Shown here: positions 9,333-19,773 of the stretch, one piece after another | How positions within the stretch are numbered: the stretch's first letter is position 1 | How the letters are laid out: each line of letters opens with the position of its first letter | Source of the DNA: Emmonsiellopsis sp. PD_33 | Taxonomy: Eukaryota > Ascomycota > Eurotiomycetes > Onygenales > Ajellomycetaceae | Reading direction: 5' to 3' | DNA: 20,690 bases | NCBI GenBank assembly: GCA_032988165.1 | Contig: JANTQF010000490.1 | Span: 1 to 20,690 of the forward strand | Notes under the pieces: generated by a model | The model's database searches: none | Told to the model about the DNA's origin: nothing | Seen by the model: the letters and a program-made list of their open reading frames with translations, nothing else | Made by a program: the position numbers and the translations under genes

Positions 9333-11675
9333 ATGGATCTGATGAGCTCTCGATTCAAATCTCTGGGTTTTGGATCAAAGCGCAAGACTGCCACCCCGCC
9401 CGCTGCTGCTGCCAACGGTGCTTCCCCCTCCCCTCCTTCAGGCCCCAACTCGTCCTCTGCCAGTCTGCCCATGAACAATCCAAACCAGCTAGGGCGGCCT
9501 CCGAGCTACTCCTACAACGCTGGTGCCCGGCCTACCAGTCCTCTCCCGCCCGGCCAGCCACAGCTGGCTCACGCCCCTCCTCCCATCAACACCGCCGTTC
9601 CCTACCCGCAGGCGGGCGCTCCCCAGATGGCTGCCCCGCCTCAACCCCCCGGGTACGGCGGCTACCCACCACACGCAGCCCCCCATCCACAGCAGATTCC
9701 TCCGTATGCCCGCACGCATACTGGGGAACTTGATGCCACGGGGAGGAGCAAGGCCCAGCTGATTGTAGGAATCGATTTTGGAACCACGTTTTCGGGTGTT
9801 GCTTTCGCATTCGTCACCAATACCGAAGCAAGAGAAGATATCATAACTGAGTGGCCTGGGGCTGGCACTCACGCGAAACAAAAGGTATGTTTGTTTGCTT
9901 TGTCTTGCTTTCTTCAATCCCGTATCACGGAAAAGGCCGATTGCTGACTGTTGGCGTTTTTACGTACTAGATTCCCACCGTCCTTTACTATGATCAATAT
10001 CAAAAAGTGGTGGGATGGGGCCCCGACATTGCTGATGCTCTTGCCCCCACTGGTTATCCCAAGCAGGGCGTACAAAAGGTGGAATGGTTCAAACTGCAAC
10101 TGATGCTCTCTGGAAACACATACATTGACCCCATCAACCTTCCCCCCCTCCCTCCCGGAAAGTCAGAAATCGATGTAGCCGCAGATTATCTCTTCAAGCT
10201 ACGCGGGGCAATGCGCAATCAGCTGCAGAAGACTCTTGGTGATGTGTTCAATCGTGAAGAGCGCAATATTCGATATTTCCTGACTGTCCCTGCTATCTGG
10301 AATGATGCTGGCAAAGCCGCTACTCGTGCTGCCGCCATTCAAGCTGGATTCTTGCGAGATGAGAACGACAATCGTCTCACTTTGATTACTGAGCCTGAAG
10401 CGGCAGCTATGTTTTGCGCCAAAGCTGGCTTGCTCAACCTTAAGATTCATGATGCCATTCTAATTGTTGACTGTGGAGGTGGTACTGTCGATTTGATCGC
10501 ATATGAGGTCGAGGAGGAAACACCCTTTACTGTCGCTGAGTGCACTGCAGGTTCTGGAGATTCGTGCGGATCAACGGCCCTCAATCGCAACTTTAGTAAT
10601 ATTCTACGAGCTAAGATTAGGAAGATGAAACTTCCCGATGGATCAAGGACCGCAGGACGAGTTTATGCCAAATGTATCATGGACTTCGAGAACCGAATCA
10701 AAGCCGATTTCCGAAACAACGGTCAAAAATGGGCTGTTGATGTTGGTATCGAGGCCGACTTCCCCGAGGCAGGAATCGAAGAAGGATATATGACATTTAC
10801 AAACGAAGAAATTCTTCAGTGCTTCGAGCCTGTTGTTAACCGCATCCTTGAGCTCGTTCGCAATCAAATAATTGCCATTCAAGCGCAAAACCGTGCACTC
10901 CAGGTTGGTTGATACATTTTGCTATTATATACTTGCGGCAACACCTTGCTAATAATCTGTGTCACAGAATGTTCTTGTTGTTGGCGGCTTTGGTGCTTCT
11001 GAATACCTTTTCCAACAGATTAAACTACACGTTCCCCCACAGTTCCAATCGAAGGTCGTCAGACCAATGGATTCGGTTTCTGCCATTGTTAAAGGTGCTG
11101 TCACAGCTGGAATCACCGAGCGTGTAGTCACCTCGCGTGTCGCCCGTCGCCACTACCTGATGGCTACTCTGCAACCATTCAAAGAAGGACACCATCCCGA
11201 ACAATACCGCGTTCCCAGTCTCGATGGCAAGGATCGATGCAAGTATACTCGCCAAATTTTCGTTCAGAAGGGAGAGCGCGTCAAGATTGGGGAGCCAGTC
11301 AAAGTTAGCTTCTTCCGACAGGTTGCTCCCGGCGCAACCCTGATGTACGAGGATATTCTGTATGCTTGCGATGAAGATGTTTGCCCAGAATACACAAAGG
11401 ATCCACGTACGTTACCATATCTCATCCTTCTCCCATCGTTCTGTGTTCTTGCTAACATCACATCTCTCTAAATAGGAATCAAGGAAGTCGTCACTCTTAC
11501 GTCCGATCTATCGAGAAAGAACTTGGAGAAAGACTTTGAAAGAATGGACACGCCACAAGGAACATTCTATCGGGTCTACTTCGATATTTACTTGACCCTC
11601 GACGGCAGTGAATTTAACGCAGAACTTGTCTGCCAGGGCGAGGTCATGGGCCGGTGCTCTGCCCGTTTCAGATGA
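9333..11675 (+). CDS. HSPA12-type Hsp70-like ATPase with Pro-rich N-terminus
   Basis: A distant Hsp70-superfamily protein of the HSPA12 group, built from four exons (9333-9884, 9971-10903, 10968-11406, 11476-11675), 707 aa. Introns are 86, 64 and 69 bp; donors GTATGT, GTTGGT and GTACGT, acceptors CTAG, CACAG and ATAG, with frame kept at every joint. Residues 20-128 are Pro/Ala/Gly-rich and probably disordered (PPGYGGYPP near 105). The actin-fold ATPase follows: phosphate-1 GIDFGTTFSG at 146-155, LTVPAIWND at 288-296, EPEAA at 325-329, phosphate-2 IVDCGGGTVDL at 349-359, GSGDSCGS at 378-385 and the adenosine motif VVGGFGASEY at 499-508. The last 200 residues have no recognisable canonical Hsp70 substrate-binding domain or EEVD tail, as in HSPA12. 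This argues for a signalling or specialised role rather than general folding. It has no signal peptide, so it is probably cytosolic. An ATG at 9342 (MSSRFK) is an alternative start. Confidence 0.9.
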
Positions 11676-12800
11676 TTCCCCGTCTTCTCTACAGACGAGG
11701 GATTCTCATCCGAAAGGAGCCGATTTAGTACAAGAAGACCGTCCCCGGTATGACGATTAAACTTCCCCTTCCGGCGCAATTTCATGCGCAATACTTGTTC
11801 CACATCATCTCTGCTCTACATTCCGCGCTACCCCATCATTGGCATGTCACTCGTCGAATATACGGGGCATGAATCCGTTGTCCATCTATTCGCAGCTTCT
11901 TGGTTTTGTCTGGCTCTCTGCGAACCTTCCGCCCAGCTCATTCGCCCTTCGATCACCGGATCTGCTTTGTAGGTCTGGAGAACTCTCTACATTATCCCTT
12001 CTTACCTTTTCTTTTTAATTTTTTTGCAATTTTTTTTTTTCGCTTCGAACTTGCAACCTATCTTGGATATCACTGTACTTTCTTGCCTTTTATATCCCAC
12101 TGCGTATTCTTCCGTTCTTTCTTCTTTTTCCGATGATGGGGGTTTCCTGTTCCCTGATTGACTGGTTGACGAGCTAGTACCTGATTTAAGAAGAGAGTAA
12201 AATTTACCAGTCAAATTAAGTATTATCTTTTTACCTTTGTTCTTCTGATGATATCTGCCCTTTCTAGTAGCCCACTTAATCTTTCGATCCGCTTTCCACT
12301 TTTGCAAGCATTTCTTGTGTTTTTACTTCCGCATTATATCCTTTCGATTTTCCCTTTAAACCAGGATAATAAATAGACACGATTCACTCTAAATCCATTC
12401 TACGGTCTTTGTTCTAGGTCGCTGCTCCTGAAGGTACGTCTTGGATACTCACAGTGCTCACCCCTTTTTGTAGTTTGGGGCTCTCCTTCCCAGTGTGTGT
12501 TTGTCTTGGGCTTCCCGCCCAAAAACTTGTTCGCCGTCATTCGCTCCTTGCATTTTCGATGCTGTTTGGTCTTGTCTGAGATTTGCGCCGCACATATATC
12601 CATCGATATCAATAAACCGTGATTGGCAGTTGATCTCTCTTCGTTCATATTATATATGGGTATAATACTTTGATACCCCTTCTTCTCTCATTATTAGTGT
12701 ATTTGTTACTATTCATCCCCTCCAAACAAAACAATCCTTACCCCATATTACAATTACTCAATCAACGCAACAACCCAACCCAATCCGAACATCGCGAACA
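11676..12800. other. Hsp70-like 3' region and promoter of the caspase-like gene
   Basis: This stretch between two codirectional genes is T-rich on the plus strand (long T runs around 12001-12050), as expected for 3' untranslated and intergenic DNA. AATAAA hexamers at 12368-12373 and 12611-12616 are candidate poly(A) signals, although both lie far from the stop. The right end (12640-12800) is the promoter and leader of the next gene, with a C/A-rich leader just before its ATG. Short open frames here are unsupported. Confidence 0.55.
12649..12657 (+). promoter_or_regulatory. Candidate TATA box of the caspase-like gene
   Basis: The run ATTATATATGG contains a TATATAT core about 150 bases upstream of the ATG at 12801. 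The CA-rich stretch with CAACAACC before the ATG looks like a normal fungal leader. Position and sequence fit a TATA element, but there is no transcript data. Confidence 0.35.
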
Positions 12801-14548
12801 ATGACGATGCCACCGTTCATCTCACATACCATGCCCGACGTCCCCTGGAACGCGCGAATCATCGCCATCTGCGGCGCCACCGACGAAGACGACAGAGCCG
12901 CACCAGACGAAGACGGCTGGCTATTTTCGGACTTTTTCCTCTTCCACACCCTTCTCTACCGTCGCGCAGCACGCCAGAGCTGGATCACCAGCGAGGACCC
13001 AAACGTTCTGGTTGCCCGATACGGAGAATATGTGCACGTCGGCCGGGATTCGGATTCGAGCAGGCGGGTCGTTCTTAGTGAATATCACCTGGAATCGGAG
13101 TTGAGGGATATCACGGTCATTCCGTGGAAGGATATGCTGAACACTATCGAGATCCATATCGCATCTGAGTGCAAGCAGGCCAAAGTGAAGGATCAGCCGG
13201 TTTTGCTGTGTATTTTTGGATATAGCGATGAGGCTACGAGGACGGTTAGGGTGGGGAGTAAACAGCTTGATGTTTCTGCTCTGGCGCGGTATACGGCGGA
13301 GGTTGTGCAAGTGGATGCTACAATTGTGACAAATGCTTGTTTTGCTGGTGGTTGGGTTATTACGAGGGCTCCAAAGTCTAAGGCTGGTCAATCTCTGCTT
13401 CGGGCCAAGGAACTGGCGGCTGCGAATTCAATTGAGCTCCTGGCAAGGTCTTGTGGGAGTATATTTTTATCGGCTCATCTTGAAGAGTTCTTTCAGGGGG
13501 CGGATTCAGAGGTTTTTACGCTCGTGGATGAGTTGGAATCGTTAGGGGTTGGGTCGTCCTCGTCCAGTTCTCTCTCTGGATCTTCCGTTGGGAGTCGGGC
13601 TGATGCTTATTATGCGCTTTCTCGGGTTTGCCATGATCATCTTCTGGCAAGATTTGATAGGTTTGGTGACGCACATGGAATGTGTTTTGGCACGGACGAT
13701 GATGAATGGGAGAAATATTGCTGCAGAAGGTCCGGGATACCTCTCAAGAACTACGCGGAGAGGTGGGATAGGCAAGAAGAAGATGATACTCTGTGTCTGT
13801 CTCCACGAAAAGAAAATCTAAGAGACCTCAACTCCCCAAGCGATTCCAGCTCGAATCCATCTAGCCCACTATCCAATGACTCGTTCGCCGAGAGAATAGC
13901 CTCATATGTCACCAGCACGACGGAACTTGCACGGACTTATCTAAAAAGCATCCCCGGCAACGATTTATGGCCAGTCAATACGGCGCTTCACAAAACATGC
14001 AGGGACCTCATTTCTAGCCAGGACGACCTCACTTTTAAACAACTGGGGAATCTGCGGCGGGCCCTCGAATACAGACTGAGCCTTATGATTTGGGCTGATC
14101 GACTTGTTTATGAATCCTCACTCTCCCTACCTGATGGCAAAACTTGTCGTGAATGGGACGAATCTCATGCTTTGGAGTACGATATCGACCAATTTGCTCC
14201 CCATCTCGCACAAGCAGGCCTTCTTTTTGCAGAGCCAGTGCCCGATCACGACTCTCAGGATTGGGTCAAGCCGCAACGCTATGTGGCCGCTACATTTTTC
14301 AAGTCTGGTTTGACTACCGCTGAGCTCGCCTCGATGGTTCAGTGGCTGGTGAAATGTAAGTCTACTTACTCCCTGACTATGTTAGTTATTGTTTTTTTAT
14401 TAACTAACGTTCCGTGATAGTCACCGAGAGCGTAAAGAGACGGCAGCGGCAGTTGTTAATGTCTTATCCTGAAGTGCGGGATGCGCGACGGGCTTTGAAC
14501 TTGAGCCGTAGCGGGTCACCAATGGAAGTTACTATTTGTGCTTTCTAG
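12801..14548 (+). CDS. Caspase-fold-like fungal protein, probable pseudoenzyme
   Basis: Two exons, 12801-14355 and 14421-14548, give 560 aa. The 65-bp intron has donor GTAAGT, a TTAACTAAC branch site and acceptor GATAG, joining WLVK to FTESVKRRQRQ. I recognise a poorly described Pezizomycotina family whose N-terminal half resembles a caspase/peptidase C14-C13 fold. Visible segments are IIAICGATDE (20-29), FSDFFLFHTLL (42-52), a SEDPNVLVARYGEYVH block (64-79), a hydrophobic strand ending IFGYSDE (138-144), then IVTNACFAGGW (175-185), RSCGSIFLSA (216-225) and WEKYCCRRSGIPLKNYAERW (303-322). From memory, family members carry an FGHG/FCHG His motif and a TxCYSGGW Cys motif. Here Cys180 is kept but the His position reads Tyr141 followed by Ser. 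If that alignment holds, the dyad is broken. Residues 250-265 and 345-360 are Ser-rich linkers. The C-terminal half is mostly helical with no domain I can name. ATGs at codons 1, 3 and 11 are possible starts. The gene model is firm; the function is inference. Confidence 0.8.
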
Positions 14549-14988
14549 CCGGATAAAACTATAGAATAGGGTCCTACTACTTTCTTTTTTGAAACTGTTT
14601 GGTTGGGTTCTATTGATAGACTATTCCTATCCAACCCTCTTTTTAAATAGGGGATAATAATGTAAATGATATATTTAATGCCTTTGGGGCTTTACCCCGG
14701 TCCATATTGGAAGAGCCCCTCCCCTATGTGGCTGTATGTACTGGTCTGGTGCAGAATACTTCCACTTCTGATGAAATTATGTATGATGTGATGTATCCCC
14801 GTGTTGGCTTGGTAATTGGTCGATCCTTTTCAGGACTTTTTTACCGCCAGATTGTAATGGGACCAGCCAGCTTTGCGAACTGAAACATAGAAACATAGAA
14901 TACTTATTGGAAGTTGAGATAGATGGCTTTAATTTCATATCATATCATAGTCATTTCATGATGGACTGTGTATGTAGTGGTAGGACAA

Positions 14989-15010
14989 GCGGTTCAGGCG
15001 GTTCAGGCGG
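14989..15010. repeat. Short 9-bp tandem repeat (GCGGTTCAG)
   Basis: GCGGTTCAG occurs twice head to tail (14989-14997, 14998-15006), with the next four bases (GCGG) starting a third partial copy. It is small and intergenic, with no evident function. Confidence 0.8.
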
Positions 15011-15435
15011 CTGGCAGGGGAGTTTTAATCTCCTTTTCATACATAGCCATCCCTCCCCTATACCCTGTCATGGGTACTGACTGCGTTGGTGCACCACACC
15101 AACCATAATCCCAGGCTACGGTGTGAGGCGAACGAGCCAATGAAGATGACTGACTGGTCCGCTTTACGCAGAAGTTGTTGGTTAGAGGCATTAGGGATGG
15201 TCTCCAGGACTCCGATGTGTAGCGTAATGTACATATGGAATGGGGGATGGGAGGGAGGGATGGATGTGGATCATGAGGTAGGTATGTGGTCATCTATGTA
15301 ACTAGATGCCTACATAAACTGTGTACGGAAGGTAAAAAGCTGGGCGGGATATAACCATCTCTGTGAGATGATGCAAACAGGCTGTCTGTCGTTTTATGAT
15401 TAGTTACCAGTTATTTATTCATCATCTTTGCCAGG

Positions 15436-15456
15436 TTTCTTTCTTTCTTTCTTTCT
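15436..15456. repeat. (TTTC)n microsatellite, about 5 copies
   Basis: A perfect TTTC tetranucleotide run of 21 bases lies in intergenic DNA, flanked by CCAGG and CCCC. It is likely variable between isolates. Confidence 0.95.
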
Positions 15457-15544
15457 CCCCATCTCTGTGCGTAGATAATCAAGTCGAAACCTGAATTCAG
15501 TCCCTTCCCCGCATTTCAATGATGATCTAAAATCTTTCTGAGGG

Positions 15545-15600
15545 GGTTAAGGCGGGGTAAAAGGGGTTTGTTTGGCTTGGATAATTTTATCCGCCTAACC
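15545..15600. repeat. Imperfect inverted repeat enclosing a double GATA site
   Basis: GGTTAAGGCGG (15545-15555) is mirrored by CCGCCTAACC (15591-15600), with one extra A in the left arm. The right arm abuts GGATAA-TT-TTATCC (15579-15592), two opposed GATA-factor core sites separated by two bases. It may be a cruciform or a regulatory dyad, but no gene start lies close by. Confidence 0.45.
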
Positions 15601-18510
15601 ACTCATCACGGCCCTTTTCCTGTAAGTTAACTAACCAGTGAGAGGTGGAGGAAGGGAAGGAATGTATGAAAAAAGCCCAGCTGAGCCAAAAAGGATCAAT
15701 CCCTACTTTGAAGGGCCCGGCGGCTTCTGAGTTGCTTTTGTGTCTACCCAGGCTTCTTCAGCTTGACATCTAGCGGCTGTCCAAACTGTCAGTCAGGTCG
15801 GGGGGAAAGGAAAATAAAAGTGCGCCAGAGCGTCGGCGAGCGAGCACACACCCAGCAGATCGAAATCTTCCGTTCCATTCACCCATGGACCCTGGATCCG
15901 CAAATAGTTACGTTGGTGAAGAAGTTAATTATCAGCCACACGAAGCTGAAACTGATGAATCTCCGATCTGTTGCTCTGCAGTTACCAGGTTGGCGGGCAG
16001 ATTTCGTGGCTGGCGCGCAAGGGGGAAAAAGAAAAAAGGGGCTTTTTTTTGCCTGCTTGCTTGCTCCCTGTCCGTTATGAAGTGGAGCTTGCTGTTTGCA
16101 TAGGTTGTATATGAACAGATATTTTCGCCAGCCCGTCAGCTTATTCCTTGACATCCACTGTGTGTGATCCTTGATCGAACATACATCATCCATGCATGAA
16201 TGAAGAATGAATAGCCACGCCATCTTTCGTTCTGATTTGGTAACGAGGCCTGGTGAATCTGGACGTTGAATTTATTAGCCAGGATTCATCCAAGAATTTG
16301 ATCTTCAGGCGGTTAATGGCAAGTAGAATGAAAAAAGAAAAAGCAACCTTAAAAAGCTAAAAAAAAACTGTCAAATGGATACGGAGAGAGTTTTCTCCAC
16401 CATGATGAAGAACAAGGGAAAGCGGCGATAGAACGAGGCCTGGGGAACAGTTTGAGACAAGACTGCATTTTTAAAAATCTTTCGGCAGGTTTCAATGTTT
16501 TCAAACTGACATCATGTGCGCTGTCCTCTGTCCTCTGAGACCGAGGGCGTATCGCGTAAGAATTGTGTCGGCTTGATGAAAGGCCTGGGCGGGGGACTTC
16601 AGCCTTCAGGACGCAGCTCAATTGCGGGTGAGAGAGTGGATACCATTCGGCGAATTATTATTGGAGATGTGCTCCTGTTGATAGTCTGACTCCACAGACA
16701 ATGCGTTTTGATCGCCATTTTGGTTTGGCAGGGGAATGGCGGTCTGGACCCCTTGTGTTTAAGATGAGGGCGCAAACGTGCGCTGAGGCGGGCTCGTGCA
16801 CCAAACGATTGTGAAACAAAAAAAAAATAGGGATATTAATAGCAAAGTGGAAGAGCCGCCGCAAGGCATATATTTTGCGGAATATGCCAATTCCAATAAT
16901 GATAGGAAAATAATGCGGACAACAACATCCCGGAGCATCCGAGCAATAGCTCATGGTTCGGTTGGTCATCACCCTCTCGCGTCTGTGCTCCGTAAAAAAG
17001 GTGTAAAGCTGGGGTGATCTGCCAATTCCAGATGTCCCCAAAGAACATCTGTGGAGAAATGCTCAGGTTCCAGATCCTCACCAACTAAGCGAAGGATTTG
17101 AGGCTGACCCATGTTGCTTTCTCTCCGGAAATCATAGGCAGGGAGGGCGCATTTCGCCCCGTTATCCGCAGAGAGCGACAGAAAAAAACATCGGGTCAAG
17201 AGTATGAGGGGCTTGATCGTACGTAGTATTTACTTGCCGCCACGAGCGCAGGGTTGCAGTTGTCAATTTTTGTCGTTTTTCTTCCTGTTTTGAAATTAAA
17301 GCTGCGAATTATTTTACTTCCGCACAAACTCACCGTCCGTCATGGGTTTGCCACAACTAAACATACTCTGAATTTTGCTTTTGCTCAGTGCGTGTAGCAA
17401 GATCATGGTTGGTCCATTGATTGTTGCAGGATGTCAAAGAGCGAAGAGTTTTCAGACAAGCAGCGGGTTGACGTATTTCAGGGTCTGGAATCGAACATGC
17501 AGGGTCAGGATGACGCCGCCCAGGCCTGTGGTCTTGGCGATAGACGAGTATTCGTTGGCTTCGTCGATCGTGGATCATTCCCAGTTAACTTTTGGCAAAA
17601 AAGCGCTGGCGAAGAACCGCTGGGAGATGGTGGAAACCCCAAGGCTGCGAACCTGCACTAACTAGCGCGCTTACTTCGAGGTCCTAAAAAACGAAAGGCC
17701 AATGGTGCTGACTTAGCTCGAATTCCAGACACCCATCGGCGTAAAGCTTTTTCGGATGTGTAACAATGAGGTTCTTCAGCCAGATTCCATCCATCCGAGC
17801 ATATGGACAAGACTATGCAAGCTGGCTACTGGGCAGACTTACATAACGGATGCCACGAAAAAAAGGGTTAATCACGGTGCTAACATTTTTTTTGTTGAGG
17901 CTAACGTTGACTCGAAATATCTTCGGCGGCAACCGCGCCTTCTGTGGAGGGGGAGGAGAGGGGGAAGTAGGAGAACTAAAAGAGGTGTATCCGTAAGTTG
18001 TAACTAGTCACCTAGGCTAAGTCCGAAGGAACGAATCCAAGAATGGTGGCGTTGTGTATCGGTCCCAGCAATTTGTCACAGCTTTCTTTTTTTTTCTAAA
18101 AGCGTTTCAAGGCGGTCCTCCTATCAGCGTCATCGGGGTCAACATCGAGATGCCAAACCACTGTGATGAAAATATTTCCACACACATGCCTTTTGGCACG
18201 TGTCACAGCCACGAAAGGCCATGCCGGGCACCTAGCGTACGGACTTTATACGGATCAAGTGCTGTCATTGAATTTTAGACTGGGGTAATGAAGCAATGCA
18301 CGATTCTGTATCTTGATGGGCTGGGGATTCCCGCCATGACCGCTGAAAATCCATATTCAGTGGGACTAGAGGTGGACGGGATGTACGCCCAGCAGCAAAG
18401 TGGAACCGCGATTGCCCTTGACAGCGTTTTTTCCCTGCTGTATGAAAGACGAAGAAGCGAGAATAACACAAAGAAATGACAAAGGAGGTCAGAAGTTTTG
18501 TATCATTCAA

Positions 18511-18517
18511 TATAAAA
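18511..18517 (+). promoter_or_regulatory. TATA box of the DUF3445 gene
   Basis: TATAAAA lies 99 bases upstream of the start codon at 18610, leaving a plausible leader of about 50-70 bases that is C-rich (CACCGTCGCCC). This placement supports the ATG at 18610 over the in-frame ATG at 18400, which would lie upstream of the TATA element. Confidence 0.55.
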
Positions 18518-18609
18518 TTAGAGGCACCAACTCACCGTCGCCCTTTCTAAGCAGCTCCCATCCCAATTCCATCATTCCAGATATCGAGAACAACTTCTAC
18601 CAAGTCAAC

Positions 18610-19773
18610 ATGGCAGTGGCCTGGCAAGTCCTTTTCGCTCTTCTTATCCTCGTCGGCGAACTTATTCGACGATTGGTGAAATTATCACAGCCCCGAATCC
18701 GATACGCCACGGAAGACTTCGACCTAGAAAAATTATCTCGATACCCCATTCCTCAAATCAAAGGCAAAGAGAAATATCGAACCACAATGGGTCTGAAAAG
18801 GCTTGACCAACGAAACTGGTTAACGATCGACAAAAATTATATGGAGGAGCATAAACTGCGCGACAGTCTTTTTCGAAATCAACGAAGCAAGGTCTTCCAC
18901 TGTGCCCCAGAGTCACACCACGCGTGCGAAGAAACGTTGCAGGTGGTCACCACATACCTGTGCAAGCGATACCCTGCCATGTTTAAACTTGACGGTAATA
19001 CGGTAAAGATCACCAAGACAAGCGAAGAATTCCACCTCAAGGACCCAACCAAAGCCATGGAGCCACTTGAGATTGCAGCCCGGCTCGCCATGGAAGATCT
19101 CAGTGTGCTTTTGGAGAACGACAAAGGGGAAATGTATCTGTAAGAAGGATCAGTACCCGATACACTTCCACGGGATATCTACTGACACATAGCTAGCGCT
19201 GCAACTGCCAGCTTGTTCCCTATCGGCTGGTGTGCGAAGGACAGAATTGGATATACGATTTCTCAAATGCATGGGCCTGTTCCCTTGTGGCATAAAGAGG
19301 TCGAATTTTCGGTTAATAAGTTGGTGCCCCTTGCTCTGATGTTCTTGCATAACCCTTGCTATCAGAGAGCCATGCTAACCAGAGTCTCCAGATTCCTATC
19401 TCGGCTATCGGTAGATACACCAATGGAACGGTCAAGCTACTTCATCCAGGTAGCTGCACCGGGCGAGCCACTGGACTCTATCCTTTTCAAGCCAGCGGGA
19501 TTTTCATATGACAATACCGAGCCCCAGCCCGAGAATATCATAGTTCGCCGTGAAAGACAGACTTTTCTCAGATTGCCGGAATCAGGGGCAATTGTATTTG
19601 GTGTGAAAACCACTCTAACGTATCTTCCAGAGCTGGACTTGGAAGAATTAAACAACCTTGCAAAGGAAGTCCGGAGCTGGCCTGATTCGGTGGCGAAATA
19701 CAAAGGGAGAGATCAGTGGGGTGCTGTCGCCCTTGGCTACACGGAAGCAAGGGCGGCATCAAAGACAGCGTAG
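18610..19773 (+). CDS. DUF3445 heme-dependent oxidative N-demethylase-like protein
   Basis: DUF3445 (PF11927, HODM alpha-like) proteins include a bacterial heme enzyme that oxidatively demethylates dimethylamine; the fungal substrate is unknown. Three exons are proposed: 18610-19139, 19197-19319 and 19392-19773, giving 344 aa. Intron 1 (57 bp) has donor GTAAGA, a CTGAC branch site and acceptor GCTAG. Intron 2 (72 bp) has donor GTTGGT, a GCTAAC branch site and acceptor TCCAG. It is a multiple of three and stop-free, so reading through would give 368 aa. Removing it yields SVNKFLSRLSVDTPMER, which fits the family spacing far better. Residues 5-24 form a hydrophobic helix, probably a signal anchor (AWQVLFALLILVG). 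Then come YRTTMGLKRLDQRNWLTIDK (56-75), CKRYPAMF (118-125), ARLAMEDL (157-164), LFPIGW (183-188), YTISQMHGPVPLW (196-208), SSYFIQV (232-238) and a C-terminal TYLPELDLEELNNLAKEV. The heme-binding residues cannot be assigned from sequence alone. Confidence 0.87.

Larger units (their letters stand above)
14549..18609. other. 4-kb intergenic stretch, no supportable gene
   Basis: This is the largest gap. It begins with the 3' region of the caspase-like gene and ends with the promoter of the DUF3445 gene. Inside are a short 9-bp tandem repeat (14989-15010), a (TTTC)n run (15436-15456), a GATA-type palindrome inside a hairpin (15545-15600) and A-rich runs near 16330-16370. Short frames at 15763-16103, 16658-17041, 17431-17661 and 18288-18479 have no recognised domain. 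The last two have fairly protein-like codon use but no homology I can name. No tRNA-like B box with a matching acceptor stem was found. Confidence 0.55.

Noticed and set aside
9149..9733. A long Pro/Arg-rich frame overlapping the start of the Hsp70-like gene.
   Set aside because: It has no ATG at its beginning and is a frame shadow of the CT-rich leader and the Pro-rich N-terminus.
18400..18609. A 70-residue N-terminal extension of the DUF3445 frame starting at the ATG at 18400.
   Set aside because: A TATAAAA element lies inside it at 18511, the sequence is not family-like, and the ATG at 18610 directly precedes a signal-anchor helix.
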